Below are positions 38,326 through 51,093 of a stretch of DNA of 64,000 bases, one piece after another (the stretch's first letter is position 1; every line of letters begins with the position of its first letter). The stretch comes from Lingula anatina. Lineage: Eukaryota; Brachiopoda; Lingulata; Lingulida; Lingulidae. Both the position numbers and the translations under genes were made by a program. The notes beneath the pieces are model-generated. The model saw nothing but the letters and a program-made list of their open reading frames with translations. It searched no databases and had not been told where the DNA came from. The stretch spans positions 12,096-76,095 of the forward strand of contig NW_019775843.1 in NCBI RefSeq assembly GCF_001039355.2. Direction: 5' to 3'.

Positions 38326-41300
38326 ATGCTAGGCGTCCTGTTCTTTGCGCTAGTGGCCAGTGCCAAGGCTGAATATGGCGCGTATGACAAATATCTAGGT
38401 AAGTATTCAATGCACATAGCATTTCCTTTAAAACATTCATCTGATGGATGATTAGAAATATTGGTAATGATAAATAAAATTGTAATATGCGGTAGTCGTA
38501 GGGATATCTAGGTATGGGCGAAGACATAAAAAAATAGGTAATTACATTTCCATACATTTACTTATCCAAAAATCCAATGTTTTTGCGCCGTCAGAAATTA
38601 AAGAAGAGGGTCTGCGTCAGTTGAAAAAAAAATTATTCAGACTTTGAATTTCAAGAAATGTCTATGGTTTCTGTCATACAAACTGAGCATTGTTTCCTTC
38701 TTCCAGCCTATTGCAGGAGCAGCATCGAGCAGAGGAACGGGGTGGGCTACTACGAGAACCCGGACGACTGCAAGAGCTACCTTCAGTGCGACATGGACGA
38801 ATACGGCCAAGTGCAAGTCCACGAGAAAACGTGCGCTGATGGCACGCTATTCGATAGCGACGTCGTCTCGTGTGTCCCGTGTGAGATTGCACAGTGCCAT
38901 AGGAGCAAGTTGCTGGGGCCCAAGTGCCCGCCTATGAGTAAGTAAAATTATGAAGTTACGTCTAAAATTAATAGCACAATCATCACCAAAATATCACTTA
39001 CAAGCGATGGAAGATCCATAGCCTTTTTAAATTTGCAGGGAAGATTTGCTTACATGTAATTTTGATATGAATATGCGCGACGGCTCTTAATTATATTATT
39101 ATCTGGTTTGGGACGTTAGATTGTCGTAAAGCAATGCGATCTGGAGAATTGCCCTTACGAAGATACAAAATCCCTTATAATTATAGCTCATGAACAATAA
39201 TTGATAATGTCAAAATCGCATCCGGCATGTATTAATTAGGGAGGTGCAGATAACATAACTGGACGTTTTAAGATGCCAAAGATTTATATATTCAAAAGAT
39301 CTTCTATCTGATATATGATAGCAGTGATAACTGTAGTTATAACGAATGCAATGCATACAGAAAATCAGGTTTTATCAGATTATCCTGAATAATACAGATT
39401 AAATATAACGCCAATATTTAAATACCCGAGGGACAATTTCTTATCTGTATGCAAATTTAAATTTGTATGTCAGCGACCCGGATCAATTAAGGAATCTTTT
39501 TACCATATGAACTGGTAGCCGTTTTTCACCCCTTCCAATTCACTTAATTACCCATTTTGTAAACGAGTCACGCACACATACACATATACACATATACACA
39601 CATACACACATATACACACACATACACATATACACAGATACTAACAAACACAAATGAGTTTACAAACTTTTATTCAGCGCGGAAAAGATCAGTTATCGAA
39701 TATCCGTAAAAAAAGTACAGGAAAAAATAAAAATTATATCATGCCACCACACCGTTAACTCCATTAGTTTTTTATGAAGTATTTTCAACCACCGTTGTCT
39801 CCATTAGTCTTTATGAAGTATTTTCACCCACCGATATGCCCCAGTTACCAGTGACGCGTGACCACCTGCTAATAACTGAGAATAAGAACGAAGGTGATAT
39901 TATATGACAAACACGGTGAACACGACTACGGATGTTTTCTTCCAGCTCCCCCTCCCACTACAACCGAGAGCTACACCACTCTCCCCCAGTTTGACGGCAA
40001 ATGTGAAGGCCCCCATGGCTGGACGTACTTGGCCGTCTGGGGCGATCCAAGCATTTTCTACCGAACTCAGGTCCTGGGAGATGAGACCAGGATCGAGCGT
40101 GTCAGCTGCGGACAGTGGGAGTTCAACGTACAGAGGTGCATGTGCATGGCGCCAGGTATGTTTTCAACGGCGTTCAAATAAGGGCTGTTTAGTACAAGAA
40201 AAAAAATAATGATAAAAAAAATAAAAATCAATCCTAAATACTTGATCTAGAAGACAAGATTTGAACGAGTTCCTATTTTCTCTTTGAATTCGGTTCCTCT
40301 GGCGACGCTAGATAATCCGATTATCGGTTTGAAATTGTCTTTTCTGTACAGACAAGACGGTGAACGTGTGTGTTCAGATTATTGCTCATATTGAATCCCA
40401 GTCTCAAATATATAAGGCAAATCAATATGTAAATGTGTTTGGAATGCATATAAAAATGAGTAAAATGGACGTTTTTACAGACCTCCGTCCAATCGCTCTG
40501 TGGCCATTCGACGAGTCCACGGACACTACAGTGGACAACTTCTGGACGGACTGCACCGGCGTTAAACTCGGCCAAGGAAGAATCGGCTACGCTGCTCAGT
40601 TCAACGGCACCGTCCATTGTGAAATCCCTCGTTTTAACAACTACCCATGGGGCTCTTCCTTCACCATTTCTTTCTGGTATGAGACCGCCGAGAACTCCTA
40701 CAACGTGCGAGATGGGTTGATCAGTAACGGGAATTGTCTGACTGAGCCCACCATTGCCTTGTGGACGGAGCGCGGATATCTGGGCGGTCGCGTGCTTATT
40801 GACAACAACCAAACCCTTCTTACGATAGATCTTGGGGGATCACACGTATGTTTTATTATTATAATTATTATTATTATTTTTATTATTATTATTAATTTCT
40901 TATTTGTGTTTTTTTGCGGTTAAATACACCCTAAATACATTGTAAGAGCCTGTTTAAATTCATTGTAGTGTACTAGTGATCATTTCGGGTAGGCCCATAA
41001 TAATTGAGCTAAGGGTGAACTTTCCCTTTGGATAAGTATGTGTATATTTGTTCTATATTAGGGCGGAAAGGGCTGGAATCACGTTGTCTTATCTTACGAC
41101 GGCCTCAGACTGAAATTGTTTGTCAACGGCTACGCCGCCAAGGATGAAATCGCTGTCGGTAAGTGGAACGTTTGTATGGTCCGTGTGTGAGATGGAAGAA
41201 GTGCGTATGTAGTTTGCTCTGCGCAAGCGCAAAGCAATAATTTAATGGAACATGAGAAACCTGAACGCGTTACTCTTTCGCAGTACGTCCTATCTTTAAA

Positions 41301-41575
41301 TAATCTAAAATTAAATTAACCATAAACGACATCCTATACATTTATTATAGGTCTTATTTAGCAAATTAAAATAGTGCGAAAAATAAACGCACTGAAGCTA
41401 CATGTTCACGCACTCATTGTGGTTCTTATGGCATTTTTATGGTAAAAAAAATTGTATTTTTCTCACAGGACATATCCCGGCCACATTGTCCCCTCTGTAC
41501 CTTGGCAGAGGCACAAGCTGTGAGGCAAAGGACTATCATGTCAACAACCATAATTTGATGGGATCTCTTGACGAG
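38326..41575 (+). CDS. secreted chitin-binding/LamG protein, copy 1, lacking terminal exon
   Basis: Exons: coding part of exon 2 38326-38398, then 38707-38937, 39946-40155, 40481-40845, 41062-41158 and 41469-41575, ending in phase 0 at a GTGGGT donor. A signal peptide (residues 1-15) is followed by a type-2 chitin-binding domain (from Cys27), a second one (Cys121 to about 168) and a LamG/concanavalin-like domain from residue 172, marked by ALWPFDESTD, AAQFNG, FTISFWYETAE, GWNHVVLSYDG and SPLYLGRGTSC. Compared with copy 2 the coding exons show only two amino-acid changes that I found: Asp for Asn at residue 45, and Phe for Leu in the FTISFWYE motif. No terminal exon follows before the block ends at 43108, so the LamG domain lacks its last strand here. 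It is either a truncated tandem copy or, more likely, an uncollapsed allele. Confidence 0.85.
39567..39640. repeat. (CACATA)n tract
   Basis: CACATA/CATACA repeats in intron 3 of copy 1; a shorter version is at 46607-46631 in copy 2. Confidence 0.9.
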
Positions 41576-42098
41576 GTGGGTAAACTGTGTTCTGCTGTGT
41601 TTTAACTGTAGGCTACTGTGTTGTGCATATACGTGCACCGATTGAGCTCTTATTTTACTGATCTACGACCAGAAATTATTCTCATAGGAACGTAAATTAT
41701 AATACCTGATAATTGCATTACACATCTGATAAACCGATAAACGTGTAAATTGTCGTAGACAGGAGCAAATACTGGCCAAATGATAACGCGATCTCACTTA
41801 ACAACTAACACAACGACTTGTGGATTTATAAATCAATTTTTAACTGGTCTAGCTGTGTCTGAATGTGTTAGTTGCGCCTTAGACCGTCACAATGATTGCG
41901 CCTGAAGCTAGGTTACGTCTCTAGAGCAAGTGACTCTTTGTCAAATCGTACTTGCTACACCTGGTTAAAATACATTCTGAGCGCATTTAATGGTGGTCAC
42001 GTTTACATGGGTGGTAATACCTAATTAATGCAAATGCTCTCCTTTTAAAACTCTTAAACCACTGTCATGTGTCATCTTTATCAGGAGGCATTATCTTC

Positions 42099-42350
42099 CA
42101 GTGGCGGATTTAGAGGGGTGGGGGTCAGGGGGATCCTGCCCCCCCCCCCTTCGATTTCTGGTCCCTCTTGAAATTAGAATTTTGACTAGCTGAATGATAG
42201 TTCTAAACCGTACCAAATGTTACCGTTCGCCTCTGAAATACCAAAATTTTTTGGGGCCCCAAACCCCACGGTAAGTGGGAAGGGGGGGGGGGGGGGACGG
42301 ATTTGCATATCCGCGGACCCCACCCCTTCAAATAATCCTGGCTCCGCCCG
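42099..42350 (+). mobile_element. CAGTGGCGGA-family element in block copy 1
   Basis: The left end CAGTGGCGGATTTAGAGG and right end CCTGGCTCCGCCCG are inverted-type ends. TCTTC lies near both flanks. The interior has poly-C and poly-G runs. No coding frame. Confidence 0.7.
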
Positions 42351-43108
42351 TCTTCAATTCATTGCCCAACCCCTTTTAGTATTTGTATTAATGCCTTTAT
42401 CACCCGCCTATACTTCTAATACAAGGAAAATTATGAGATTGCAATACTGAAATCTTAAAAATTTTCCTGCAATCGATCTCATCAACCGCATCAAATAAAA
42501 CTGCAATTTTAATATGAAGTTCCCATATTAGTGCTCAAGCAGAAGGAATTGGAGTGCAAACAAAAGGTGAACGTAACACTTTATTTTGACTTCACATGTT
42601 CCATCACATATTTCATAAAATATATATTGAATGGTGATATGGCAACAACAGAGCACTTCCTGAATCACATTCCTTTGCTAAAGAGCGGTCAAGTATATTA
42701 TGAAACCATTCTAAGGTCTACCATATATTCAGTCACCTCAGAGTATAGATAACAACATGAAAACCATATATTAAAAAGTCAATTATTATAATATTAAAAA
42801 TACTTTAACAATATTTTATAAGATATTTACATATCCATAACATTTGCTCATTCCATAATTTTACGATTATGCTTGAATTTTGTCAATATATAATCAACAT
42901 TTTGCAACCTTGTTTTTAAACTACATTTGCAGTTCTAAACACATTAATGAAAAAAGGCATTGGTACAATATACAAACATTGTTTTCTAACATGAATCTAA
43001 TGAAGTTAGTCTGGGCAAAATAAAATACACAGAGTGCTATGGACCTCATTTCCCAACCCTTCACCTTTAGAACTACCTCTCTCCTCTCCTGAAAAATTAA
43101 AACTAGTC

Positions 43109-43150
43109 CCCCCCCCCCCCAAAAAAAAAAAAAAAAAAAAAAAAAAAANA
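43109..43150. other. poly-C/poly-A run with ambiguous base at 43149: block junction
   Basis: A C run, then an A run, then n, then immediately the start of block copy 2. The same C/A run at the end of copy 2 (50058-50095) continues into unique sequence, which marks 43149 as a probable artificial join. Confidence 0.8.
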
Positions 43151-43389
43151 GGGTATCCTCTGTGTTTTGCGATTTCTCTCCTGGTTGCGGGTTGAGGGAA
43201 AATCTCTCGTTTATCACCGTCGGATTAATTAAGATCGTCATCAAAATGTTAATGGCCTCGGTTATCTATTCCATCTCATTACCCAGTACAGCGTGACGCA
43301 GGAGAAATAGCCACTTGCAGTCGCCGATGAATCTTTGAGATATTGCAGTGGATTGTTTCTTGCGGTTGGTCATCTTGACCGGAGCGTCG

Positions 43390-43397
43390 TATAAATA
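43390..43397 (+). promoter_or_regulatory. TATA box, copy 2
   Basis: TATAAATA, with the inferred untranslated exon ending at 43469 before GTGAGT. Confidence 0.7.
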
Positions 43398-43566
43398 CTG
43401 ACCGCTCACCGTTGGAGGTACATTCTCCACTTTCAGCAGAGCCGACACATTGTACGCTGACCTAATAGGGTGAGTAACAGCTGAATTTCATTTATAATAT
43501 AGTCAGGTATCTGAAAAGTCTTTACTGTAAGTCATACCTGTGATTTATACTTAAAAAAACTGCTTT

Positions 43567-43713
43567 CAGAACAGCGGACCAACTAGTCCACGGGCCAAAT
43601 GCGGCAACCGACGAAAAAGCTTGCCGTCTAATTCGCTAATAGACATTGAATAGATTCCCCCTGGGGAAGTTTTTATTTAACCCGTGGACTAGTTAGTGGA
43701 CTAGCTGTTCTGA
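43567..43713. mobile_element. hairpin MITE in intron 1, copy 2
   Basis: Same element as 36656-36798. The right arm reads CTAGTTAGTGGACTAGCTGT here, a local change that weakens the hairpin. Confidence 0.7.
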
Positions 43714-45337
43714 ATGTGTGAATGCGGCCAAAGTCACCGTTGCAATAGAAAGTATTTTATTTAGAATTAACTAAACGCACGCAAATTTCATTGGTTTAGC
43801 CTTGGTAACATGAGACTGGCAAAGTTACATACAAATTAGATACAGTTGACAACTGAACAAGGTTTTTCTTGATATTTATTCTAAATTATTCACAGGTATC
43901 ACCTCTAGTTTCGTATGATAGTAAAATTGGCATCTTATAGGTTCGGCCAACTTGAAGGTTTCTATTACGAGAGTGCGATTCTTGACGGAAAGTTAAAAAC
44001 AAGAAATTGTTAAAGTTTAACAAACATATAATTATTTCTTTATACATTTAAAATAAAAATTGCAATATGAAATAGATTACTGAATATAGAAACGCTATGG
44101 ATTTTCTAAATGTCAGTAACATAATTTCTTTATCTTTTTATTCCCTATTTATAGTATTCTGTAAATGATTTAGACCCACCATCTAATGATTTATGGAGAA
44201 TGATCTGTGGTGTATTGAAATGTTGTATTCTAATGGTGCCATTCTCTCCTTGCCGTGAACTTTAAGCTACATGTATGCGACATGTACCCTCGTGTGTTTT
44301 TGATCCAATCTCTAGATCTACCACGAAAAAGCGCGCATTAAGTTTACATGGAAACAACCCCCCTCTCACTCCCCGGACACTGCTTCCGTCATGCTTTAAC
44401 AAATACGGTGGTATCGAAAACGAGATCGATCTATTTTCTTTTTCTTTTTTTTTTCTTTTTCGTTTTTAATTTTAAAGTTTTTGTCCTGCTTTCTGTCTCC
44501 CCAATATCCCTACCCCTTTTTCTGAACCCCCTTGACCACAGAGTAGTCTTACAAAAAGAAGTTTATATTATTTTTTTGGCAGTCAGTTTACAATTCTAGG
44601 ATCCATCCCTAGGAAAACTAAAATTAACAGCAAAAATGTAATGTGGGGGAGGAGGGGGCTGTTCTGGAACTAATTATATGATCCTCTAAAACTCAGACCA
44701 CCAATAATGACTATAATTTGAAATGAATATTAATGCATAGATTTCTGATGTTTTATCGCTTACTGGGACGAAGTACATATCCTTTGAATATGGATGAACT
44801 TTATAATATATGGATGACGAAAGAGTAATTACCATGACAAAGGGTGACATATTATAGATATTGGATGCCTGGTGATTAAACGCCGTTTAATTCGTCTGCA
44901 TTCGTGAACTGATAGTTAACAAATCCTTCGTTGGTAGTTCAATAAAGTCGTGATTTTTTTTCTTTTTTTTTTTGAACACATGCTAACCAAAGCGCCATTG
45001 CCTTAGCTATTCATTGCATCCTGTCCGTTCCGGTTTTCGGTGTATTTTATTCTGTCTCACAAGTGATGAGCGAACTTTAAGAATTTTTTTAAGTGAATTT
45101 GTTTAAAAACAATTAAGTTTTTTAGTTGGAAATGGATCCAAGAATCATTTGAATGGTAATTTACTAAAAGGTGATATAACATTTATGAATATTAGATTTT
45201 TAAAAATCACAACATCAAATAACTCATAGGAAAATGGGATAGAATACTAGTATTTCATACTTGTAATGATATTTGAAAACACCGAATGATTATTTTATAA
45301 CTTCTATTATTTTTTTTTCGTATTTTACAGAGTCAAC

Positions 45338-47838
45338 ATGCTAGGCGTCTTGTTCTTTGCGCTTGTGGCCAGTGCCAAGGCTGAATATGGCGCGTATGAC
45401 AAATATCTCGGTAAGTATTTACTGAATATGACAGATAATTAGAAATATTGGTCATGATAAATAAAATTGGTAAGTGCAGTAGTTGTAGGGATATTTAGGT
45501 ATGGGCGACGACATAAAAAACAAAGATAATTACATTTTTCACATATTTACAAATCCAAAAATCCAATGTTTTGCGCCGTCAAAAATTTGAGAAGAGGGTC
45601 TGCATCAGCTGAAAAAAATTATCCAGACTTTGAATTTCAAGAAATTTCTATGGTTTCTGTCATACAGACTGAGCACTGTTTCCTTCTTCCAGCCTATTGC
45701 AGGAGCAGCATCGAACAGAGGAACGGGGTGGGTTACTACGAGAACCCGGACAACTGCAAGAGCTACCTTCAGTGCGACATGGACGAATACGGCCAAGTGC
45801 AAGTCCACGAGAAAACGTGCGCTGATGGCACGCTATTCGATAGCGACGTCGTTTCGTGTGTCCCGTGTGAGATAGCACAGTGCCATAGGAGCAAGTTGCT
45901 GGGGCCCAAGTGCCCGCCTATGAGTAAGTAAAATTATGAAGTAACGTCTTAAATTGTGGCCTTATGTCCCACACGGGACGAAGAGGAATGATGAACGTCT
46001 TAAATTAATAGCATAATCATCACCAAAATATTACTTACAAGCGATGGAATATCTATAGCCTTTTAAATTTTGCAGGGAAGATTTGCTTACATGTAATTTT
46101 GATACGAATATGCGCGACGGCTCTTAATTATATTATCTGGTTTGGAACGTTAGATTGTTGTAAAGCAATGCGATCTGGAGAATTGCCCTTACGAAGATGC
46201 AAAATCCCTTATAATCATAACTCATGAACAATAATTGATAATATCAAAATCGCATCCGGCATGTCTTAATTAGGGAGGTGCAGATAATAAAACTGAACGT
46301 TTTAAGATGCCAAAGATTCATATATTCAAAAGATCTTCTATCTGATTGATGATAGTAGTAATAACTGTAGTTATAACGAATGCAATACATACAGAAAATC
46401 AGGTTTTATCAGATGATCCTGAATAATACTGATTAAATATAACGCCAATATTTAAATACCTGGGAGACAATTTCTTATCTGTATGCAAATTTAAATTTGT
46501 ATGCCAGCGGCCCGGATCAATTAAGCAATCTTTTTAGCATATGAAGTGGTTACTGTTTTTCACCCCTTCAAATTCACTTAATTACCCATTTTATAAACGA
46601 GTCACACACACATACACATATACACATATACTAACAAACACAAATGAGTTTACAAACTTTTATTCAGCGCGGAAAAGATCAGTTATCGAATATCGGTAAA
46701 AAAAGTTCAGAAAAAAATAAAAATTATATCATGCCACCACACCGTTAACTCCATTAGTTTTTATGTAGTATTTTCAACCACCGTTGTCTCCATTAGTCTT
46801 TATGAAGTATTTTCACCCACCGATATGCCCCAGTTACCTGTGACGCGTGACCACCTGCTAATAACTGAGAATAAGAACGAAGGTGATATGATATGACAAA
46901 CACGGTGAACACGACTACGGATGTTTTCTTCCAGCTCCCCCTCCCACTACAACCGAGAGCTACACCACTCTCCCCCAGTTTGACGGCAAATGTGAAGGCC
47001 CCCATGGCTGGACGTACTTGGCCGTCTGGGGCGATCCAAGCATTTTCTACCGAACTCAGGTCCTGGGAGATGAGACCAGGATCGAGCGTGTCAGCTGCGG
47101 ACAGTGGGAGTTCAACGTACAGAGGTGCATGTGCATGGCGCCAGGTATGTTATCAACGGCGTTCAAATAAGGGCTGCTTAGTACAAGAAAAAAAATAATG
47201 ATAAAAAAATAAAAATCAATCCTAAATACTTGATCTAGAAGACAAGATTTGAACGAGTTCCTATTTTCTCTTTGAATTCGGTTCCTCTGGCGACGCTAGA
47301 TAATCCGATTATCGGTTTGAAATTGTCTTTTCTGTACAGACAAGACGGTGAACGTGTGTGTTCAGATTATTGCTCATATTGAATCCCAGTCTCAAATATA
47401 TAAGGCAAATCAATATGTAAATGTGTTTGGAATGCATATAAAATGGAGTAAAATGGACGTTTTTACAGACCTCCGTCCAATCGCTCTGTGGCCATTCGAC
47501 GAGTCCACGGACACTACAGTGGACAACTTCTGGACGGACTGCACCGGCGTTAAACTCGGCCAAGGAAGAATCGGCTACGCTGCTCAGTTCAACGGCACCG
47601 TCCATTGTGAAATCCCTCGTTTTAACAACTACCCATGGGGCTCTTCCCTCACCATTTCTTTCTGGTATGAGACCGCCGAGAACTCCTACAACGTGCGAGA
47701 TGGGTTGATCAGTAACGGGAATTGTCTGACTGAGCCCACCATTGCCTTGTGGACGGAGCGCGGATACCTGGGCGGTCGCGTGCTTATTGACAACAACCAA
47801 ACCCTTCTTACGATAGATCTTGGGGGATCACACGTACG

Positions 47839-47890
<52 letters not shown>

Positions 47891-50800
47891 TTCTTATTTG
47901 TGTTTTTTTGCGGTTAAATACACCCTAAATACATTGTAAGAGCCTGTTTAAATTCATTGTGGTGTACTAGTGATCATTTCGGGTAGGCCCATAATAATTG
48001 AGCTAAGGGTGAACTTTCCCTTTGGATAAGTATGTGTATATTTGTTCTATATTAGGGCGGAAAGGGCTGGAATCACGTTGTCTTATCTTACGACGGCCTC
48101 AGACTGAAATTGTTTGTCAACGGCTACGCCGCCAAGGATGAAATCGCTGTCGGTAAGTGGAACGTTTGTATGGTCCGTGTGTAAGATGGAAGAAGTGCGT
48201 ATGGAGTTTGCTCTGCGCAAGCGCAAAGCGATAATTTAATGGAAAATGAGAAACCTGAACGCGTTACTCTTTCGCAGTACGTCCTATCTTTAAATAATCT
48301 AAAATTAAATTAACCATATTATAGGTCTTATTTAGCAAATTAAAATAGTGCGAAAAATAAACGCACTGAAGCTACATGGTCACGCACTCATTGTGGTTCT
48401 ATGGCATTTTTATGGTAAAAAATTGTACTTTTCTCACAGGACATATCCCGGCCACATTGTCCCCTCTGTACCTTGGTAGAGGCACAAGCTGTGAGGCAAA
48501 GGACTATCATGTCAACAACCATAATTTGATGGGATCTCTTGACGAGGTGGGTAAACTGTGTTCTGCTGTGTTTTAACTGTAGGCTACTGTGTTGTGCATA
48601 TACGTGCACCGATTGAGCTCTTATTTTACTGATCTACGACCAGAAATTATTCTCATAGGAACGTAAATTATAATACCTGATAATTGCATTACACATCTGA
48701 TAAACCGATAAACGTGTAAATTGTCGTAGACAAGAGCAAATACTGGCCAAATGATAACGCGATCTCACTTAACAACTAACACAACGGCTTGTGGATTTAT
48801 AAATCAACTGGTCTAGCTGTGTCTGAATGTGTTAGTTGCGCCTTAGACCGCCACAATGATTGTGCCTGAGGGTTACTTCTCTAGAGCAAGTGACTCTGTC
48901 AAATCGTACTTGCAACACCTGGTTAAAATACATTTTGTGCGCATTTATGGTCGTCACGTTCACATGGGTGGTAATACCTAATTGATGCAAATGCTCTTAC
49001 CACTGTCATGTGTCATCTTTATCAGGAGGCATTATCTTCCAGTGGCGGATTTAGAGGGGATGGGGGGGGGGGGGGGTCGGGGGATCCTGCCCCCCCCCCT
49101 TCAATTTCTGGTCCCTCTTGAAATTAGAATTTTGACTAGCTGAATTAAAGTTCTATACCGTACCAAATGGTACCATTCGCCTCTGAAATACCAAAATTTT
49201 TCGGGGCCCCGAACCCCAAGGTAAGTGGCACGGGAGGGGGTGGTGGAAGGGACGGTTTCGCATCCGCGGACCCCACCCCTTCAAATAATCCTGGATCCGC
49301 CCGTCTTCAATTCATTGTCCAACCCCTTTTTTATTTTATTTGTATTAATGCCTACATCACCCGCCTATACTTTTCATACTAGGGAAATTATGAGATTGCA
49401 ATACTGAAATCTTGAAATTTTTCTGCAATCGATCAACCACAGCAAATAAAACTGCAATTAACATGAAGTTCCCATTAGTGCTCCTGAAGAATTTAAGTGC
49501 AAACAAAAGGTGAACGTAACACTTTATTTTGACTTCACATGTTCCATCACATATTTCATAAAATATATATTGAATGGTGATATGGCAACAACAGAGCACT
49601 TCCTGAATCACATTCCTTTGCTAAAGAGCGATCAAGTATATTATGAAACCATTCTAAGGTCTACCATATATTCAGTCACCTCAAAGTATAGATAACAACA
49701 TAAAAACCAAATATTAAAAAGTCAATTATTATAATATTAAAAATATTTTAACGATATTTTATAAGATATTTACATATCCATAACATTTGCTCATTCCATA
49801 ATTTTACGATTATGCTTGAATTTTGTCTATAAATAATCAACATTTTGCAACCTCGTTTTTAAACTACATTTGCAGTTCTAAACACATTAATGAAAAAAGG
49901 CATTGGTACAATATACAAACATTGTTTTCTAACATGGATCTAATGAAGTTAGTCTTAATTTTGGCAAAATAAAATACACAGAGTGCTATGGACCTCATTT
50001 CCCAACCCTTCACCTTTAGAACTACCTCTCTCCTCTCCTGAAAAATTAAAACTAGTACCCCCCCCCCCAAAAAAAAAAAAAAAAAAAAAAAAAAAATTCC
50101 CATCCCTGTCTGCATGTTACAGTAAAACTGTCCACACCAAGTGTTTTACAATTGCCAAGAATAGCAAGCAAATTCTTTTTAATGCTTATGCTCCCTGCCT
50201 TCTTTATTAAAATCCTAGATCCACCAGTCCAGTTATTATGATAAGTTATTATGAAAGACTTAAAACTTCTTTACACACATACTGTATATCAGTTAATATA
50301 CAACAAATATCTTGGATACAAATATTGAACATTGGAATGTGCAGGTTATAATTATTGATAAGACTATAAATTGTTTCACACAAAAATCAACATTTCTTAA
50401 ATATTTCATTGCAAAACATTTTTCCTCTCCCTCTGTAACATTAATTATCTCCATGAAATCTTTTACCTCCTTATCAATTTTTCTTGCTTTTTTTTACTTG
50501 TTTTTTTTTTTTCTGAATAAGAAAGGGAAATAAACTGTGGAACCATTTAGTTCAGACAGGGCCAATTCAAACTGAAAACTGTCCTACCCTGAGGACTACT
50601 TTCAGTTCAAAATACTCCTCGTTTGAACACAACTTAAATAACATTGCAACGTCACAACCTGAAAAAAATATAATATATTTTTGTTACCATGGCAGTTAAG
50701 CTTATACTACTTAATTAAAGAACATTCACCATATGCCAAAGAGATGATAATCTATTTGAGCAGAAATGAGTGAAAAACATTTTGTAGATTCACCAAGGAC

Positions 50801-51043
50801 TCACTGAAAAATTGTTTTGTTTAGTAAATGGTGTGAACCCCAGTAATTTTCCTTAAAAGAAAAAAAAAATACCCAAGACTACATCATCATATACCAAACT
50901 CATGGAAATGTATGTTGGCTTTTTCTAATGATCAATCTATTTTCATATTTCAGGTTCAAATATATGACTGGCCTCTTCCCACAGACTACATTGCAAGGCT
51001 CCACGCTGGTGAAAGAAATCTCAGACTTACTCGAGTTGACTAA
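45338..51043 (+). CDS. secreted chitin-binding/LamG protein (Pif-like without VWA), complete
   Basis: Coding exons: 45338-45410, 45693-45923, 46935-47144, 47469-47833, 48056-48152, 48440-48546 and 50954-51043 (TAA), 390 residues. Residues 1-15 are a signal peptide ending ASAKA. Two type-2 chitin-binding domains follow (Cys27 to about 98, Cys121 to about 168), joined by a short Pro/Thr linker (PPPTTTESYTT). A LamG/concanavalin-like domain runs from about 172 to 375. The last exon supplies DEVQIYDWPL, the usual closing motif of this fold, and a basic tail. The chitin-binding plus LamG combination is known from molluscan shell-matrix proteins such as Pif, but those also carry a VWA domain and an acidic region not seen here. 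A role binding chitin in an extracellular matrix or cuticle is an inference. Transcription probably starts at the TATA box near 43390. Confidence 0.93.
47842..47887. repeat. (ATT)n microsatellite
   Basis: ATT run just after the donor of exon 5; shorter and interrupted in copy 1 (40853-40893). Confidence 0.9.
49040..49303 (+). mobile_element. CAGTGGCGGA-family element in block copy 2
   Basis: Ends CAGTGGCGGATTTAGAGG and CCTGGATCCGCCCG; partner of 42099-42350. Confidence 0.7.
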
Positions 51044-51087
51044 ACATTGCACTAGTGTCTACTGCTTCTCCAAGCTAGGTTTCTTTC

Positions 51088-51093
51088 AATAAA
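51088..51093 (+). terminator. poly(A) signal of the chitin-binding/LamG gene
   Basis: AATAAA 45 bp after the stop codon at 51041-51043. Confidence 0.7.

Larger units (their letters stand above)
36239..43108. repeat. duplicated block, copy 1 (chitin-binding/LamG gene)
   Basis: Aligned by eye to 43151-50058 across promoter, introns, exons and transposon insertions, with an offset of 6912 at the left end and small indels. It ends in a poly-C/poly-A run and an ambiguous base at 43149, where copy 2 begins. Confidence 0.9.
43151..50058. repeat. duplicated block, copy 2
   Basis: Near-identical partner of 36239-43108, sharing the TATA box, hairpin MITE, all exons and the 3' transposon. It continues past its poly-C/A tract into the unique terminal exon region. 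Confidence 0.9.

Noticed and set aside
40321-40812. 163-codon minus-strand open frame (also 47800-47309)
   Set aside because: Antisense shadow of the LamG exon, which has domain motifs and correct splice sites on the + strand.
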